From Capitella teleta (taxonomy: Eukaryota > Annelida > Polychaeta > Capitellidae): 64,000 nucleotides of DNA. The notes under the pieces are model-generated. The model did no database searches. It saw only the letters and a list, made by a program, of their open reading frames with translations, and had not been told where the DNA came from. How positions within the stretch are numbered: the first letter of the stretch is position 1; each line of letters starts with the position of its first letter. The stretch covers positions 78,295 to 142,294 of the forward strand of contig KB308566.1 in the NCBI GenBank assembly GCA_000328365.1. Direction: 5' to 3'. The translations under genes and the position numbers were made by a program. Positions 52,850-64,000 of this stretch are shown here, one piece after another.

Positions 52850-53190
52850 TTAACACGGTATCTACACCGGATCGCTATCCAGTACCGCATGTGCAAGATT
52901 TTGTGGGTAACCTGCACGGCGCAACAATCTTCAGTTCCTTGGATTTGGTTCGCGGATACCATCAGATACCCATGAGTGAACAGGACATACCAAAAACAGC
53001 CATAACGAAAACCCATTTGATCGACCCTACAAGGGACCCTACAGGGTAATAGCACGCACAGAAAAGCACTTCAAGCTGGATCTGGGGAGTCGAACAAACA
53101 ATGTCTCGATTGACAGGTTGAAGGCTGCCACTGTAACCCACAGTGGGCGTACAAGTATTCCTACAGAACTCCTAGGGGGGAAGTGATATG
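52850..53190 (+). mobile_element. Ty3/gypsy LTR retrotransposon fossil (broken remnant)
   Basis: Recognisable parts are a piece of the reverse transcriptase and a piece of the integrase end, lying close together with most of the element missing. It is clearly broken and old-looking. The A/T-rich sequence after it, to about 53300, may be LTR remnant, but no paired LTR is seen. Confidence 0.75.
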
Positions 53191-53428
53191 GCGGAGACGT
53201 GATATGCTCTGGTCACACTGAGACGCTCATTATATATTATTAGCTCTATGCTCAATCACTACTCATCTCTCCGCATAAAAGGCAGGAGCTTTTGGAATAA
53301 AGATTATTAGTGGCAATTCGTCTCAGAGTTGTTTCTGCTCGCCACAGGGCTGATCCTCGGGTGATCGGGATCAGCCATGGTACAGGGCTAAGGGAGTCAC
53401 TGAGTGGGATCTTGAGGTTTTGGTAGGA

Positions 53429-53640
53429 TACTGTAGAACAGGAAATTTCCATGGACTACAAATTTCACGGTTATATGGCAGAGGCCTTTATTCGCGGCTA
53501 CAATTATTCGTGGTCAAGCGTAATGTTATAGTATAAAATCACCCAGAAACATTTCGAGGGCATCTTAATTTTCACGGTCGATCGTGACCGCGAATATAGC
53601 AAAAATTTCATGTGGTGGGAAATTTTCCTGTTCTACACTA
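53429..53640. mobile_element. Short inverted-repeat element (MITE-like), copy 1
   Basis: It begins TACTGTAGAACAGGAAATTT and ends GAAATTTTCCTGTTCTACA, clear terminal inverted repeats of about 18 bases. Non-coding, ~210 bp. It is related to 60708-60900. Confidence 0.8.
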
Positions 53641-54639
53641 ACTTGACTAACTTAGTCAGTTAGTGACCAAGTCTACAGTATCATTCATGATTCCAAACCT
53701 TTAGTAGCTTCGAATTCTAAACCAAACCTTCCAAGGTTGAAGGTATAGATTAATAGAACTTATTAGATGTGGCTGACTTTGGCTCACATACTACAGCATC
53801 TATCGAAATTAGTTATCGTAAACCCTTATGCCTTATATTTCCTTATGGCCGACACAAGACGGTAGATGAGTCGGTGTTAAGTTAACTTTAGCTTAGACGC
53901 AGAGACGTTTCCCCTGAGGGGAAAACTTTAACTGTAAGCCGTAGGTGAGCGATATTAACTGAAGTTAAAGGTGTGCCACTAGACAATATATGCGATACAA
54001 ATACAATGTCAGTCTGTCGGCAATTAATTTGTACTCAAGAAAAAAATACTCAATCCTTGCATTAAATGTAAAATAATATAATTCTTCAAGATACCTAAAT
54101 GCCAAATTTACACTGACTTTGTTCAGAACTGTTTTGGTCAGCCATCTTCGAGTGTCCTTAATGATAGAACGTTATTTGGAGGAGATGGTTATACTACAGT
54201 TTTGAAAATACATTATAACCATCTTGCGTTTTGCGGAACGAACAAGTGGTTTCCTTTACGGAAATGCGTTTCACTATTTGAGCTACAGGTACCGTATATC
54301 TTGCGTTTTCGATCGTGGTCATTGATTAAAAAAAATGCCGTTTTAGTAAACCAATTTTTTTTGTAAATTAATTAGCAAATACAAAATTTGAAATGTGAAG
54401 AAACTGACCACGAAGAAACGAAGACCACCATGAACTTATAAGGAAATGTGATAATTCAGAATATTTGTGTGTTTTCGGTCGGAACACATATTAGGCAACA
54501 CTTAGCCAATTTCATTGCTTCGGTAATCCGTTGAACAAAGTTTGGTACTGAATATTTTGAATTCGCTCATGTCTGTCAATTAGTAAGTTGCACTTAATAA
54601 TGAAGCAAGTTATTTCGGATTAACACTGAAAGTTTGAAG
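53641..54639. other. Intergenic, nothing recognised
   Basis: No supported gene. GTTAACTT/AAGTTAA words recur at 53880-53970 without clear element ends. Confidence 0.4.
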
Positions 54640-55000
54640 GTTAAAGGTTAAAGGTCAAGGTCGCAGTGATTTTTAAAGCTGAAAATTTGGTCGCCAATAA
54701 CTCATTGACTAGTAATGCTATAGTGACTTGTAACTGGCATCAAATGATTCAGTGCATCAATATGTGAAATAAAGCTCGGAAGTATTTCTGCTCCTAGATG
54801 CACCGTTCTTGCGTAATCTTGCATAATAGCAATTAGGACTTTTTCAAATGACGATAACTCAATCGTTATGTAAGTTGTGGTCTTGAATTTCGCAGAGTAT
54901 ATGCTACACGTACACCTCTAACAAAATCCTGATTTTAAATGAAGTTACTTGAAGTTCAAGTTCATTGCGTTAATTAAAGCATTAATTGCATAATTGATTA
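54640..55000 (+). repeat. Dispersed repeat carrying AGGTCA motifs, copy 2
   Basis: It aligns with 5780-6150; see that entry. It starts with GGTTAAAGGTCAAGGTCGC and shares ATGCACCGTTCTTGCGTAAT in the middle. Confidence 0.75.
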
Positions 55001-55313
55001 TTATTTTGAATTTGTTTTTTCATTAAACTTTTATTGCAATACATTTGACCAAATATAACATTATTTGACTGTCTGGTGGTATACTGCAAGGATAATTGTT
55101 TTAGCTTCGTGCAATATAATAATTTCAATGCATATACCAATTATACTGCACTGAGCCTAGCTGACTCCTGTTAGGGCCATAAATGTGTCACCTTCTGTTA
55201 ACATGCAGATTGAGGTAGCCCATCTGGCATATTAGAAGATGCTGCACAGCCAATGGGCTATATTCTCCATAGTATTAATAATCCTTGTAGTTATTGGATT
55301 TCAATAGTTTTCA

Positions 55314-55490
55314 GGGGCACCGAATAGCTCAGTGGGTTAAACCGACTGACTGCAATCCTATGCGGACCCAGTCTGTCAGGGTCTCATCTCTGCATCGCGG
55401 TTCGCGGGCGTCTGAACCGTTAATTCTTCGGGACAATTAATAGCAGGACGGACAGGGGGTATACAGTAACCCCCAGGCTGTAAAAATAAA
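55314..55490 (+). mobile_element. SINE head with a different body
   Basis: GGGGCACCGAATAGCTCAGT and the following 40 bases match the SINE head. The sequence then diverges from the GIGYF-intron family (a GGGGGTATACAGTAACCCCC palindrome near 55456-55476). It is either a subfamily or a rearranged copy. Confidence 0.7.
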
Positions 55491-55959
55491 GAGGTTGTGA
55501 TAATTAATTAATCAAGAAGTAAACGCTGCCATATTGTACTTGTGGATTAATTTCATAAGAGTTAACAACTATTGACGTGAGATATATGATTATAATGAAT
55601 GTTTTGTTATGTTATGTTTTATTATGTTTCGTAAGAATAGACTAGCTTTATATGGCAGACCATATGCCGCATATTTATGCGGCATTTGAAAGGCCTGGTA
55701 TGCTACATGAACATGCACGGAAAGGTCTGAGAGCCAGGAATTTGGTGTACATGTATATAATTATGCATATACTAATAGGCAGTGTTGAATTCTATATACT
55801 TAGTCGAATCCTTGATTAACCGGGGTCCGCCCAGAACAAGGGGCGTTATGACTTTCTCGCGCGGACAGTGCGTTATGATTCACGGAATCAAGCTTCATAG
55901 AAACCTTGTATAGTGGCTACATATACATGGTTACCAGCCTAGACCTATATGTATTAAGA

Positions 55960-56375
55960 CCGAATCAAACCGAAATATCGATCGAAACGCATCGGTTCCG
56001 TTTACATTGATTTTGGCTAATTTTCGGTTCTATACACCGAAAACTTGTTATCATCATGATCCATTCATATTTCATAAGCTCATCATTAAACAAAAGTCGT
56101 TGGGATTATGAGTTCTTTACCTTCACTTTCGATTTCCTTTCGGAGTTGCACAGCTGAGGAAAATATCAACAAAATTCGAGGAAAATACCTCAAATTTGGC
56201 TCCAATGCACCCCAATTCATTCATTTGATATTCACAAAATAATCCAGTGTCATCAACCTCAGCCAGCTCGGGTATGTTATAGGCCTGGATGTGAATCAAA
56301 ACCGAATCAAACCGAAATATCGATCTAACCGCATCGATTCGGTTCATATCAATTTTGCCCGACTTCGGTTTGATG
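55960..56375. repeat. Pair of ~60-bp direct repeats
   Basis: Blocks starting CGAATCAAACCGAAATATCG occur at about 55968 and 56302 and share a further GCATCG.TTC and TTGATTTTG-like stretch. Possibly parts of one element. Confidence 0.6.
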
Positions 56376-56461
56376 TGACAAATATATATCTCCCGCGTGT
56401 GTTCCGGGGAAGAATAGACCCATGGTATCCTACTGCCTGTCGTAGAAGGGGGAAGAGGATG

Positions 56462-56812
56462 GGGGGGGGGGGGGGCACCGAACAGCTCAGTGGGCTAAAC
56501 CGACTGACTGCAATCCTATGCGGACCGTGGGGGTCGAGGTCCCGGGTTCGAGACCCGATCAGGCCACGGGCGTTATGATTGTGAATTATAATTGTAATCC
56601 GTTATAATTGTAATTCTTGAGTGACTCCAACAAGGCCGGGCGCTGTGTACTTCTGTCTATGGTGGTATGCAGGATAAAGAACCCTTGGGATTTACCGATA
56701 AGAGTAGGGGAAACCCCGGTCCCGAGCCTTCTGTTCTGGCGCCCGTATCATCCGATCGGTTTGGGTGGAGCCGTAAAACCCCATCACGTATCACGTATCA
56801 CGTGTCACGTCA
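56462..56812 (+). mobile_element. tRNA-derived SINE, near full length
   Basis: A G run, then GCACCGAACAGCTCAGTGGG (A box) and GGGTTCGAGACCC (B box), then the full body as in the GIGYF-intron copies. The tail is ATCACGT repeats instead of TCAC repeats. A possible target duplication TAGAAGGGG is seen on both sides but is not exact. Confidence 0.88.
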
Positions 56813-56920
56813 TAGAAGGGGACTAAAAGGGCAACTCGTTTGCAGTGAGTTGCGACCTGTAAAGACCCAGGGGAAAAAGGGATCCTGGCGGTTGAGCAAC
56901 AAGTGACTGTGAGTAGTCCC

Positions 56921-56989
56921 CATTGTGTAACACTCAGTTGGCCGCTCCGACCGACTGGTGCTGTGGCGTCGTCTGCTCGTTAGACAATG
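56921..56989 (-). mobile_element. 69-bp micro-element, family C, unit 4
   Basis: It runs from CATTGTGTAACACTCAGTTG to CGTTAGACAATG, with perfect 9-bp direct repeats AGTAGTCCC at 56912-56920 and 56990-56998. Confidence 0.9.
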
Positions 56990-57077
56990 AGTAGTCCCTG
57001 GAAGCAACACACAAGTGGACATGTCTTTCGCCCAACGAGCGAATTTTATTCTCCACGGCCGGGCTCGAGCGCCATAC

Positions 57078-57772
57078 AGTCCCGGTCCCGCTTAACGTGT
57101 GTTTCCACTATACCTGGCTAAAAAAATTACCGAAGATCGCGGTTAACAAGGTCATATCTTTCTACTCTAAAGAGCGACAACTTAAAAATTTACAAAATAT
57201 AGAGACGTAACCATCATGAATATTTTGTGAAAATTCAAATCAATATCGAACATAATTGCAGAGTTATTCGACTTTTGTCAAACATGACCAGAAACGTTTT
57301 CGTTTTGTTGAGCAATTGCCAGCTGTCTGCACGTGGAGACCAATTAAGGAGTGTTACTTGCTGTATAATTTGTCAAGTTCCTTATCAGTAAACTCGCCGC
57401 TCGTTGAAGCGATGGTCCGGGCTGACTTTTAATAGGGGTGACCGACGATTTAACGAGCTTAACTTATACTTTAATTGCACAACAAACACTCCCTGGACTC
57501 GGCGGAGAGGCAGCTATAGCAATCGCTTAAAAAACGAAAACCTTTCTGATAAATCATAATGTTCTAAAAAAGTCGAATAACTCTGTAATTATCTGCAATA
57601 TTGTTTTGAAATTTTCACAATACGTTAATGATGGTTGCTTCTCTGTATCCTGTAAATTTTAAGCTGTCGCTCTCTGGTGTAAAATGATATGACTGTGTTA
57701 ACCGCGATCTTCGGGCATTTTTCAGCCAGATATAGGGGAATCAGGTGTTAAGCGGGGTCTGGTGCTTGAGCC
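57078..57772. mobile_element. Fold-back element with ~240-bp arms, pogo-like ends
   Basis: The left arm begins CAGTCCCGGTCCCGCTTAAC; the right arm read in reverse gives CACCAGACCCCGCTTAACAC. Both arms continue with GAAGATCGCGGTTAACA, GAGCGACA.CTTAAAA and AGAGTTATTCGACTTTT blocks for some 240 bases. The centre (about 57320-57540) is unrelated and non-coding. The ends recall pogo/Tigger; TA stands outside the left end. Confidence 0.8.
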
Positions 57773-58130
57773 TGGCCATCTACAATTAGGAAAATTCGCT
57801 CTCCGGTTGAGAGACATCACCCAGTAGGCTTTTACCCACATGTCCACTCTCATTATTCTTCTTATTCTTCCTCTATGATTGCACACCACTTTGGCAGTGC
57901 TTTACCTGAAACAGGAGGCTGAGTAGGTCGCGCTCAATCAATCGGCCGGTAGTGCACCCCGGACGGTCGGTAAATGAGCCTTTTGAATTTCAGAGGAAGA
58001 GTGCAGTTATCTTATGTACAGTGAGGTGACACTTAGTTGTCTGAAAAAATCGCAACTTTGATCTGTGATTACATGTAACGACAACTAGTAACTGGTAACT
58101 GGTAACTAGTAATTAGTTATTATTTTTTCT

Positions 58131-58840
58131 TTAAAGGGAGGGAGAACTGGTTGAAAATGGACTTTGAGTCGTTATTTGATGCACCAAAGATGATTCTTAT
58201 GCCTGGCCCACACAAGGAATATCATCGCTAACGATTTCGCGGGAGATATAATGCTAATTAGGCGTGACGTCAGTCGCTGTGATGAAACACCGAGTTCCCC
58301 ATCTTTTACAATGGGCCTCGTCATATCACCGTGTCCTGCGACTAAACCCCTTGATATTTTTTTTTTTCTTTTCGGAAATAGATAGAATAATCATTTTACC
58401 ACCAGTCAGGCGCAAACAAAAAATATTTTTCGCTATTTTTCTTATTTTAACAAGCGATTTTCTAGGACACCTACCACGTTTCTCATCCTGAAACAGTAAA
58501 AGGTCAGCCAGAGTGCACCACGCATGCGCTTTCGTTTTGTAAACAACAAAGATGTCCTTTTCTGGCGAAGATGCTCTGCTCTGATTGGCTGAAATCGATA
58601 GCTTCACGAGGGGAACGGGACCAATCAGCCATCAGCCAAACCAAGCCATCAGCTGACGTTTGCCTCCTATACTTCGCAATGGAAGCCATTCTCCCATAGG
58701 CGCAATGCTAACCCCGATATTCGGAATGCATTATTTCCTTACGCTTGCATCCAGGCAGGGTGTTCTTGGCACGGAATGCTATCAATTGGTGCTATGAGTC
58801 AATAGAACATCACTTAAAATTTAGTTCCCCATCCCTTTAA
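58131..58840 (+). mobile_element. TTAA-flanked non-autonomous DNA element, copy 3 (complete, 710 bp)
   Basis: TTAA stands at both ends (58131-58134, 58837-58840). It is nearly identical to 27228-27941; differences are a few substitutions and small length changes in the T run. There is no transposase. Confidence 0.92.
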
Positions 58841-60707
58841 TATTTTTTGATAAGCAGTCGCGGGCAACGCAGGCTTAGAATAGACCTAAGCCTTCACAGC
58901 GTTTAAAACTTCACGAAACAGTGATTCTTTTTCATGTACTGCGGTTTTCGAAACATAAATAAGCATGAAAATCGCTGGGATTCACTGTGATATGAAGATG
59001 GCATTTCTCATTGTTTACCATGTATGTTTAGTGAACGTGCGTTATGGGTGGTGTACGGTGACATGCTGACTTGTGTGCTTGAACTGTTGAATACTAGTAA
59101 TATCGCTTATAATGTACATCTCCATAGTCGACAGTAAATCTATCGCGGATTTACGCATTAAGTTCAGATTAACTAAACGCTTTCATTATTGGTGCCTAAC
59201 CGAATTCGCTTATTAAACGCTGTGCTACTGCCCCGCGTTCATATGAGTCTATCAAAACGAGGCTGTTGACAAACACTCTCAGCTGTTCTGTCAAATCGCA
59301 ACCGCTGTCTGCTGCTTTGTCCTACCGATTGGAACTGATAATCAAGAATACTTCTCCTACTTCTTCATATTTTGCGGTATCATGGTTTTCTAGCATACCC
59401 CACACCAGAATGAGGTGAGGATATCGCATTTGATTGTTCGCTTTTCCTGTTTATTATAAATATTCAATCAGGACGGTGGGACCGATGCACCGCTATGGTA
59501 CCGATAGACCTATCATAATGGTCTGATGGTAACTCACTAACTGTATGATTAGTGTTTGCTCTATTAGTCTATAGGTAGACTATAGACAATAATTGATCAT
59601 GTGATTTATTTAATGTAATGGAAGTGCATTTATACCAACGCACATTTGTGGCTCAGGTATGCTCTTATTCAATGATATATTTAATATTATTATAATAATA
59701 ATTTAATATATTATATATTTTGCACTAAAACGGCTGGGTCAACGGGGGTCAACGGAATTGAGCCTTGAAATTTCGCACAGAGTTAGTTGATATAATTATC
59801 TACCACTGGTAGTGCGGACAGACGCGGACCGGTTAACAAAAAAAAGTATAGGTCATAATTCGGCGAGCAAAATTTCGGCGGTTTTCAATCGATCGGAAAC
59901 CATAGAAAACGTTGTTTGATCCTAATAATTTTATGCTCATCTGAAAGGGCGTCCAATTTACTTCAAAAACCTCGCTTTACTTTTGCTTAAATCCGATTAT
60001 AAATGTCCGAAAACTTTAATTTATTACACCCATCGACGGCGCAGCGCTGAAAAACGCGAAAAGTCGGGTCCAAGGCTCAGCGACGGGGCGATCGCTTAAG
60101 CGCGGCGCGCTGTGCACATAGCTATATGACATAATGATAATACAGAGTGACTTCAGTCACAGTGATTGAGTCTCACTCTCAGTCGGACTCTCATGCAGTG
60201 ATGCACTCTAATTAACCTGCAATGTCAGTGGTGTCATCAGCATTATTAGTAGTTACAGTGGTCATAAGGCTAGCCTTGTCCTGTGAAACATGATTCACTC
60301 GCTACACTACCCCATTTGGAAACAACAAAGGAACATAAATTGGATTACTTTTCAGGCTACTCTGAGCTGACTCACTGCTGACCAGCTGACTGTCATTGAG
60401 CAGTGAGCTTAGGTCAGACTGGTGAGCAACTCACGGGCCTGACACAGTCCGGCGGATCAACTGGCGATCAGGATCAGCCATAGAATAGGGCTAAGTGACA
60501 GTAAACAGTGAGTGACTGGTGACCGTAAACTCACACTAGTCACGGACAGAGTCACTGTTACACAGTGATTGAGAAAGAATGATTGAACACAAGATATTCC
60601 TAGTGTTGTGACCCTGGGTCTATTTCAGTCAGTGATTCCGTCAGTGAGCAAGGATTCTGACATGTTGTCAGTTTTGTAGTTTAATTGTCAGTTCCATGCG
60701 TGATGAG
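58841..60707. other. Intergenic, locally GC- and CpG-rich, no gene seen
   Basis: About 59850-60110 is rich in CG dinucleotides (CGGCG, GCGCGGCGCGC) without an open frame. About 60150-60660 is dense in CAGTGA/TCACTG words. I recognise no coding sequence. Confidence 0.45.
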
Positions 60708-60900
60708 TACTGCAGAATAGGAAATTTCTGCAGACTGCATTTTTTTGCGGTTTTATGGCTCAGGCCGGTCAAGTGTAGGATCATAATATAAGATCACCCT
60801 ATCAGAAATATTTTGCGTGCATCTGCTGTTCATGGTTGATGGTGACTGAATATAGCGAAAGTTTCATGCGGCGCATATATTTTCCTGTTCTGTTGCAGTA
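60708..60900. mobile_element. Short inverted-repeat element (MITE-like), copy 2
   Basis: It starts TACTGCAGAATAGGAAATTT and ends TTTTCCTGTTCTGTTGCAGTA. It is a diverged relative of 53429-53640. Confidence 0.7.
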
Positions 60901-60989
60901 TATTCCGGTATGTCACTATGTGAATGTCTGGCACAGAGACATGAACTTTGATGCTGTGACTGTGACCTGTGACCTTGTCAAACTCTAGT

Positions 60990-61440
60990 CTAGTCATGAC
61001 CAGGTCACAGCTTCCCTGATCATGCATTCTTCCATGTATTGTGCTCACGCACTTATTACTCATTGGCCGTAGTCCTGAGTTGGACCGTAGGCTTCTGCTG
61101 CTACTTGAAGTCCTCCTTGTGTCCATTCCTAGATGTTGTCGGGCCACGATATTCTCCGTCCCCTTCTGCTCTTCCCTGGAGGTTCTCCTTTGATTGTTGC
61201 CGTTACCAGACTTTCCATAATTTACACCCGTAGGTGGCTATCGTCCAGATGAGGCTCTAGGTGAGTTTCTTCTTCATGCATATGCTGAGCTCTGTGGCAT
61301 TCCAGATCCTGTCAATCTTGGTAGCTGATGTTCTTGCTATGGCTAGCCTTGCCTTGATCTCAGTCATACTGTCTACTTGGGATGTGACTGTTGATCCTAG
61401 GAACTTTACTTTAGCAGTGTTCTTGATTTCCTATCCTTGA
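60990..61440 (-). mobile_element. LINE fragment, C-terminal end of the reverse transcriptase
   Basis: The minus strand reads VKFLGSTVTSQVDSMTEIKA, then RLAIARTSATKIDRIWNATE, then after a stop TIATYGCKLWK and pieces like GRRISWPDNI. This is the thumb and tail region of endonuclease/reverse-transcriptase LINEs. It has several stops and frame changes, so it is dead. Confidence 0.8.
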
Positions 61441-61453
61441 ATTTGTCCTTTAT

Positions 61454-61513
61454 TAGCTGACATACTACAGCGAGCCCTTTGGGTATACAGACCTCGCCCG
61501 AGAATCTGTGCTA
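61454..61513 (+). mobile_element. 60-bp micro-element, family A, copy 3
   Basis: It runs from TAGCTGACATACTACAGCGA to GAATCTGTGCTA. The flanking 9-mers GTCCTTTAT and GCCCTATAT match at 7 of 9, as expected for an older insertion. It lies at the edge of the LINE fragment. Confidence 0.8.
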
Positions 61514-63484
61514 GCCCTATATGTACCCTATAGTTGGCCATTACACAGATTGTTTATTCAGATTCATCATGCAGAGCTGCTGGTCTGAGGTATTGTTTTC
61601 AAAGGTCAAATTTCTTAAAAATATCGATAACTGTCACCATGAAAGCGAGTAAACAGCAAATTTATGTTAGCCCAAATACGGTATATTTTGTACTCAATAA
61701 AACTTGTTTGTTGAAGAAACTTTCTCTCGTCAAGTAAATCTCTGTCTGAAAGTGTGTTTAATTAAGGCTACACTGCAAGTCACCATTTTATTATTGCACT
61801 TGATGAAGTCAAGAGAGGAATCGTTGAGGAATTATTGGGCTCTAAGAGAATAATTGAGGAATTATTGGTCATCCAGAGTGCTGTCAATGTTCGCCGAAGG
61901 TTTAGCCATCAGTCATTTTGGTTGACCTGGTGCTTCATGGTGACAATTTTTCCTTCTCATTTACCTGTTCTTGATAATTCTTAATATTTGATTTCTGTTT
62001 TATCAAGCAAGTCACAAGTTTGAGATTATTTTCATTTTTATATTTGGCTGGTGATTTCACTTCTCTGTTTGTCTGGGTTATCCAGGCCTCTAGTTTACAC
62101 ACAGTCGGTAAAGCTTTTCAGACCTGTCAGGTTGGCGTGGATATACACTCTCATTTATGATCCAGGTCACTTGACACTCATTTGATCTGTGCTTTCAATG
62201 CCTCTGCTAAAAATTCTTGTCATGTTTGGAATGCGAAAATAGCATTTTTATTACTAGTAAGCCTGACTTTTAGCCATTAATACAGGGTGAGGAATAACTT
62301 TTATTAATGCTGAATCGAATCAAGTGTGTACTTTGGATGTGTATACCTTGTAGTTCATATTGGTTGAATCTAAGTCAAACTGTCTTGGCATCATTCCAGT
62401 ATGAACTGCCAAGTTCCTACTGATGCCAAGGAATCTGAGGTCACATAATTTACCCTTTTCACAAAGATCACTCAAAATGTATAACTTAATAGTGTACAAC
62501 TATTGAGCTTCCTTTGTGGGTGTACTGACAATCAGAACAATAATTCGGAATTGCCTCAAACAGAGTTACCTAATCGACTCATTGATTAATTAATACTTGA
62601 GACGTTTTTTGCCGAGTATTCGCATCTTACAATAGAGATGCATGGAATTCTAGTGTGTGCACAAAATGATAGATTCAATTATGTAATAATGCTTCCTAAT
62701 GAACGAAATTGAATGACAGAGTTAAGTCAGAAATTTTTCATGTATTCTGGGGATCAATAATGACTGAACCATTGATTCAGTTTGATTATTGATTTAATAC
62801 CATGGATATTATAAATTATTCTAAATTAAAAAATCTTATTCCAACCAAAATTGATTAACTCAGTTTTTTTTCACATGATAAACGTTTTAAGCGAAGGGAT
62901 TGAGACTCAGAGCACCTCACTCAGTGCTGTCTCCAATTCACATTTTATGTACCCTGAATGTTGGAATGCTAGATGAGCAAAGCTCTGATGTTTATTGTTG
63001 AAAGCATGATAAATTTCCATTCCTCAGTTGCACTCCCATTTGGTTTATTCATTAATTATGCTGCCTCTTGGCAATTTAATCAAATTATGCATGGTGATAT
63101 TGAGATGCGTATTAGGGATTTTATCATTTAACAAATTTTATGTTATTTTATGAGCAATGTTTTGCCTGTTCAACTTGAAAATGATAAAGAGTAAGCTGAT
63201 AAAGCTCTGATCTGGAATCTTATCATGAATTATGAAATCTGAGTCATTTCATGCGTAATGGTAAGAAGAATATTAGGATATTCTGCGGTTCGTAATTTAT
63301 TCCAAAAGTGGTCAGTAATAAAGTTACGGTATGCATGAACATAATTATAAGAAGCTGTGATTGTGATATCGATTTTGCTATTTATTGGAAATACATGTAC
63401 GATTAAAACTTTAGAATCTGATCAATGGTGAATAGAATTCATAAATGCTCTCCAGACTCCTTCTTCGAATCCTCTTCCTTGTTT
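61514..63484. other. Gene-free stretch
   Basis: AT-rich, with no supported gene, RNA or element boundary. Confidence 0.45.
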
Positions 63485-64000
63485 ATACAGAGTGGGCCAA
63501 AAGTAGTCTATCTACTCCATGTTAAAGATTTGATTGCTTTTCAATGGTGCTATGCATTTCTGAGAAAGTGAACATTATATAACACATCCCAGTGTAAAAA
63601 TCACACCAAGATAAGAGAAATTAATACTTGGTATGGTTAGTTATGCCATGCTGCCATTCCTATCATTTCTATTCCAATTTCATCAACATTTATGTCGATT
63701 TATTTCAATTAATAGTGCACTCATCATTCCGCCAATTTTCCACTTTTGGTGGCAAACAGGGCCCTGGACCATGGATGAGCTTCATTGAATGCATAAATAA
63801 GGCATCACTCTTGTAGTATTGTTTTGTTTGAGAGTGCTATTGTTGCGACAGTAGCACTAATGTTTATCTCCTAAAATCAAAACAAAGCGGAGAGTTTGCA
63901 TTGAAGCGCCATACAAGAGATGACATTCCTTAATGCTCGTTCAGTGGCTCATCTGATTTTGCTCTCTTCGCGATCACTCACCACTCGCATTTGAATATTC
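63485..64000 (+). repeat. Dispersed repeat, copy 2 (runs to window edge)
   Basis: It matches 12860-13235 over the first ~290 bases. Then about 180 extra bases follow before the shared CGCATTTGAATATTC at the window end. Confidence 0.75.

Overview
This is eukaryotic, almost certainly invertebrate animal, DNA. It is AT-rich and full of short transposons, and it carries five recognisable protein genes with standard GT-AG introns. Most introns are only 47-61 nt. Compact introns, marine-type repeats and human-length VPS15 and GIGYF proteins fit a sponge or another compact-intron invertebrate. The species cannot be fixed from the sequence, so this is inference.

Genes: four multi-exon genes lie on the minus strand. 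(1) An ENPP4/5-type ectonucleotide pyrophosphatase/phosphodiesterase (7574-9228, 4 exons). (2) VPS15/PIK3R4, the regulatory kinase of the class III PI3-kinase complex (15223-21698, 31 coding exons, about 1377 aa). (3) GIGYF, the translational repressor that partners 4EHP (34905-40759, 16 coding exons, about 1301 aa). (4) SDS22/PPP1R7, the leucine-rich-repeat regulator of PP1 (45769-47811 plus an unsure start exon). Divergent from SDS22 on the plus strand is a single-exon heparan sulfate 3-O-sulfotransferase-like gene (48408-49382). A broken alpha-1,3-fucosyltransferase (GT10) pseudogene lies at about 9860-10275 (+). The genes have no common pathway; they are ordinary housekeeping or cell-surface functions set among transposons.

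Mobile DNA: three copies of a ~710 bp TTAA-flanked non-autonomous element (window start, 27.2 kb, 58.1 kb). A ~1.4 kb mariner-like element (27200-32205) holds both a TTAA element, inside its left terminal repeat, and a 5'-truncated LINE. There are further LINE scraps (22.1 kb, 61 kb), a tRNA-derived SINE family (two copies with perfect target duplications in one GIGYF intron, others at 52.3, 55.3 and 56.5 kb), a MULE transposase fossil (42.8-43.8 kb), fold-back elements (41 kb, 57.1 kb), and a small broken Ty3/gypsy fossil (52.9-53.2 kb).

Most unusual: sets of very small elements (60-79 bp) in three sequence families, each with terminal inverted repeats and mostly flanked by 9-bp direct repeats. 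In two places, two units stand side by side as repeat-unit-repeat-unit-repeat, sharing the same 9-mer (10.9-11.1 kb and 23.05-23.6 kb).
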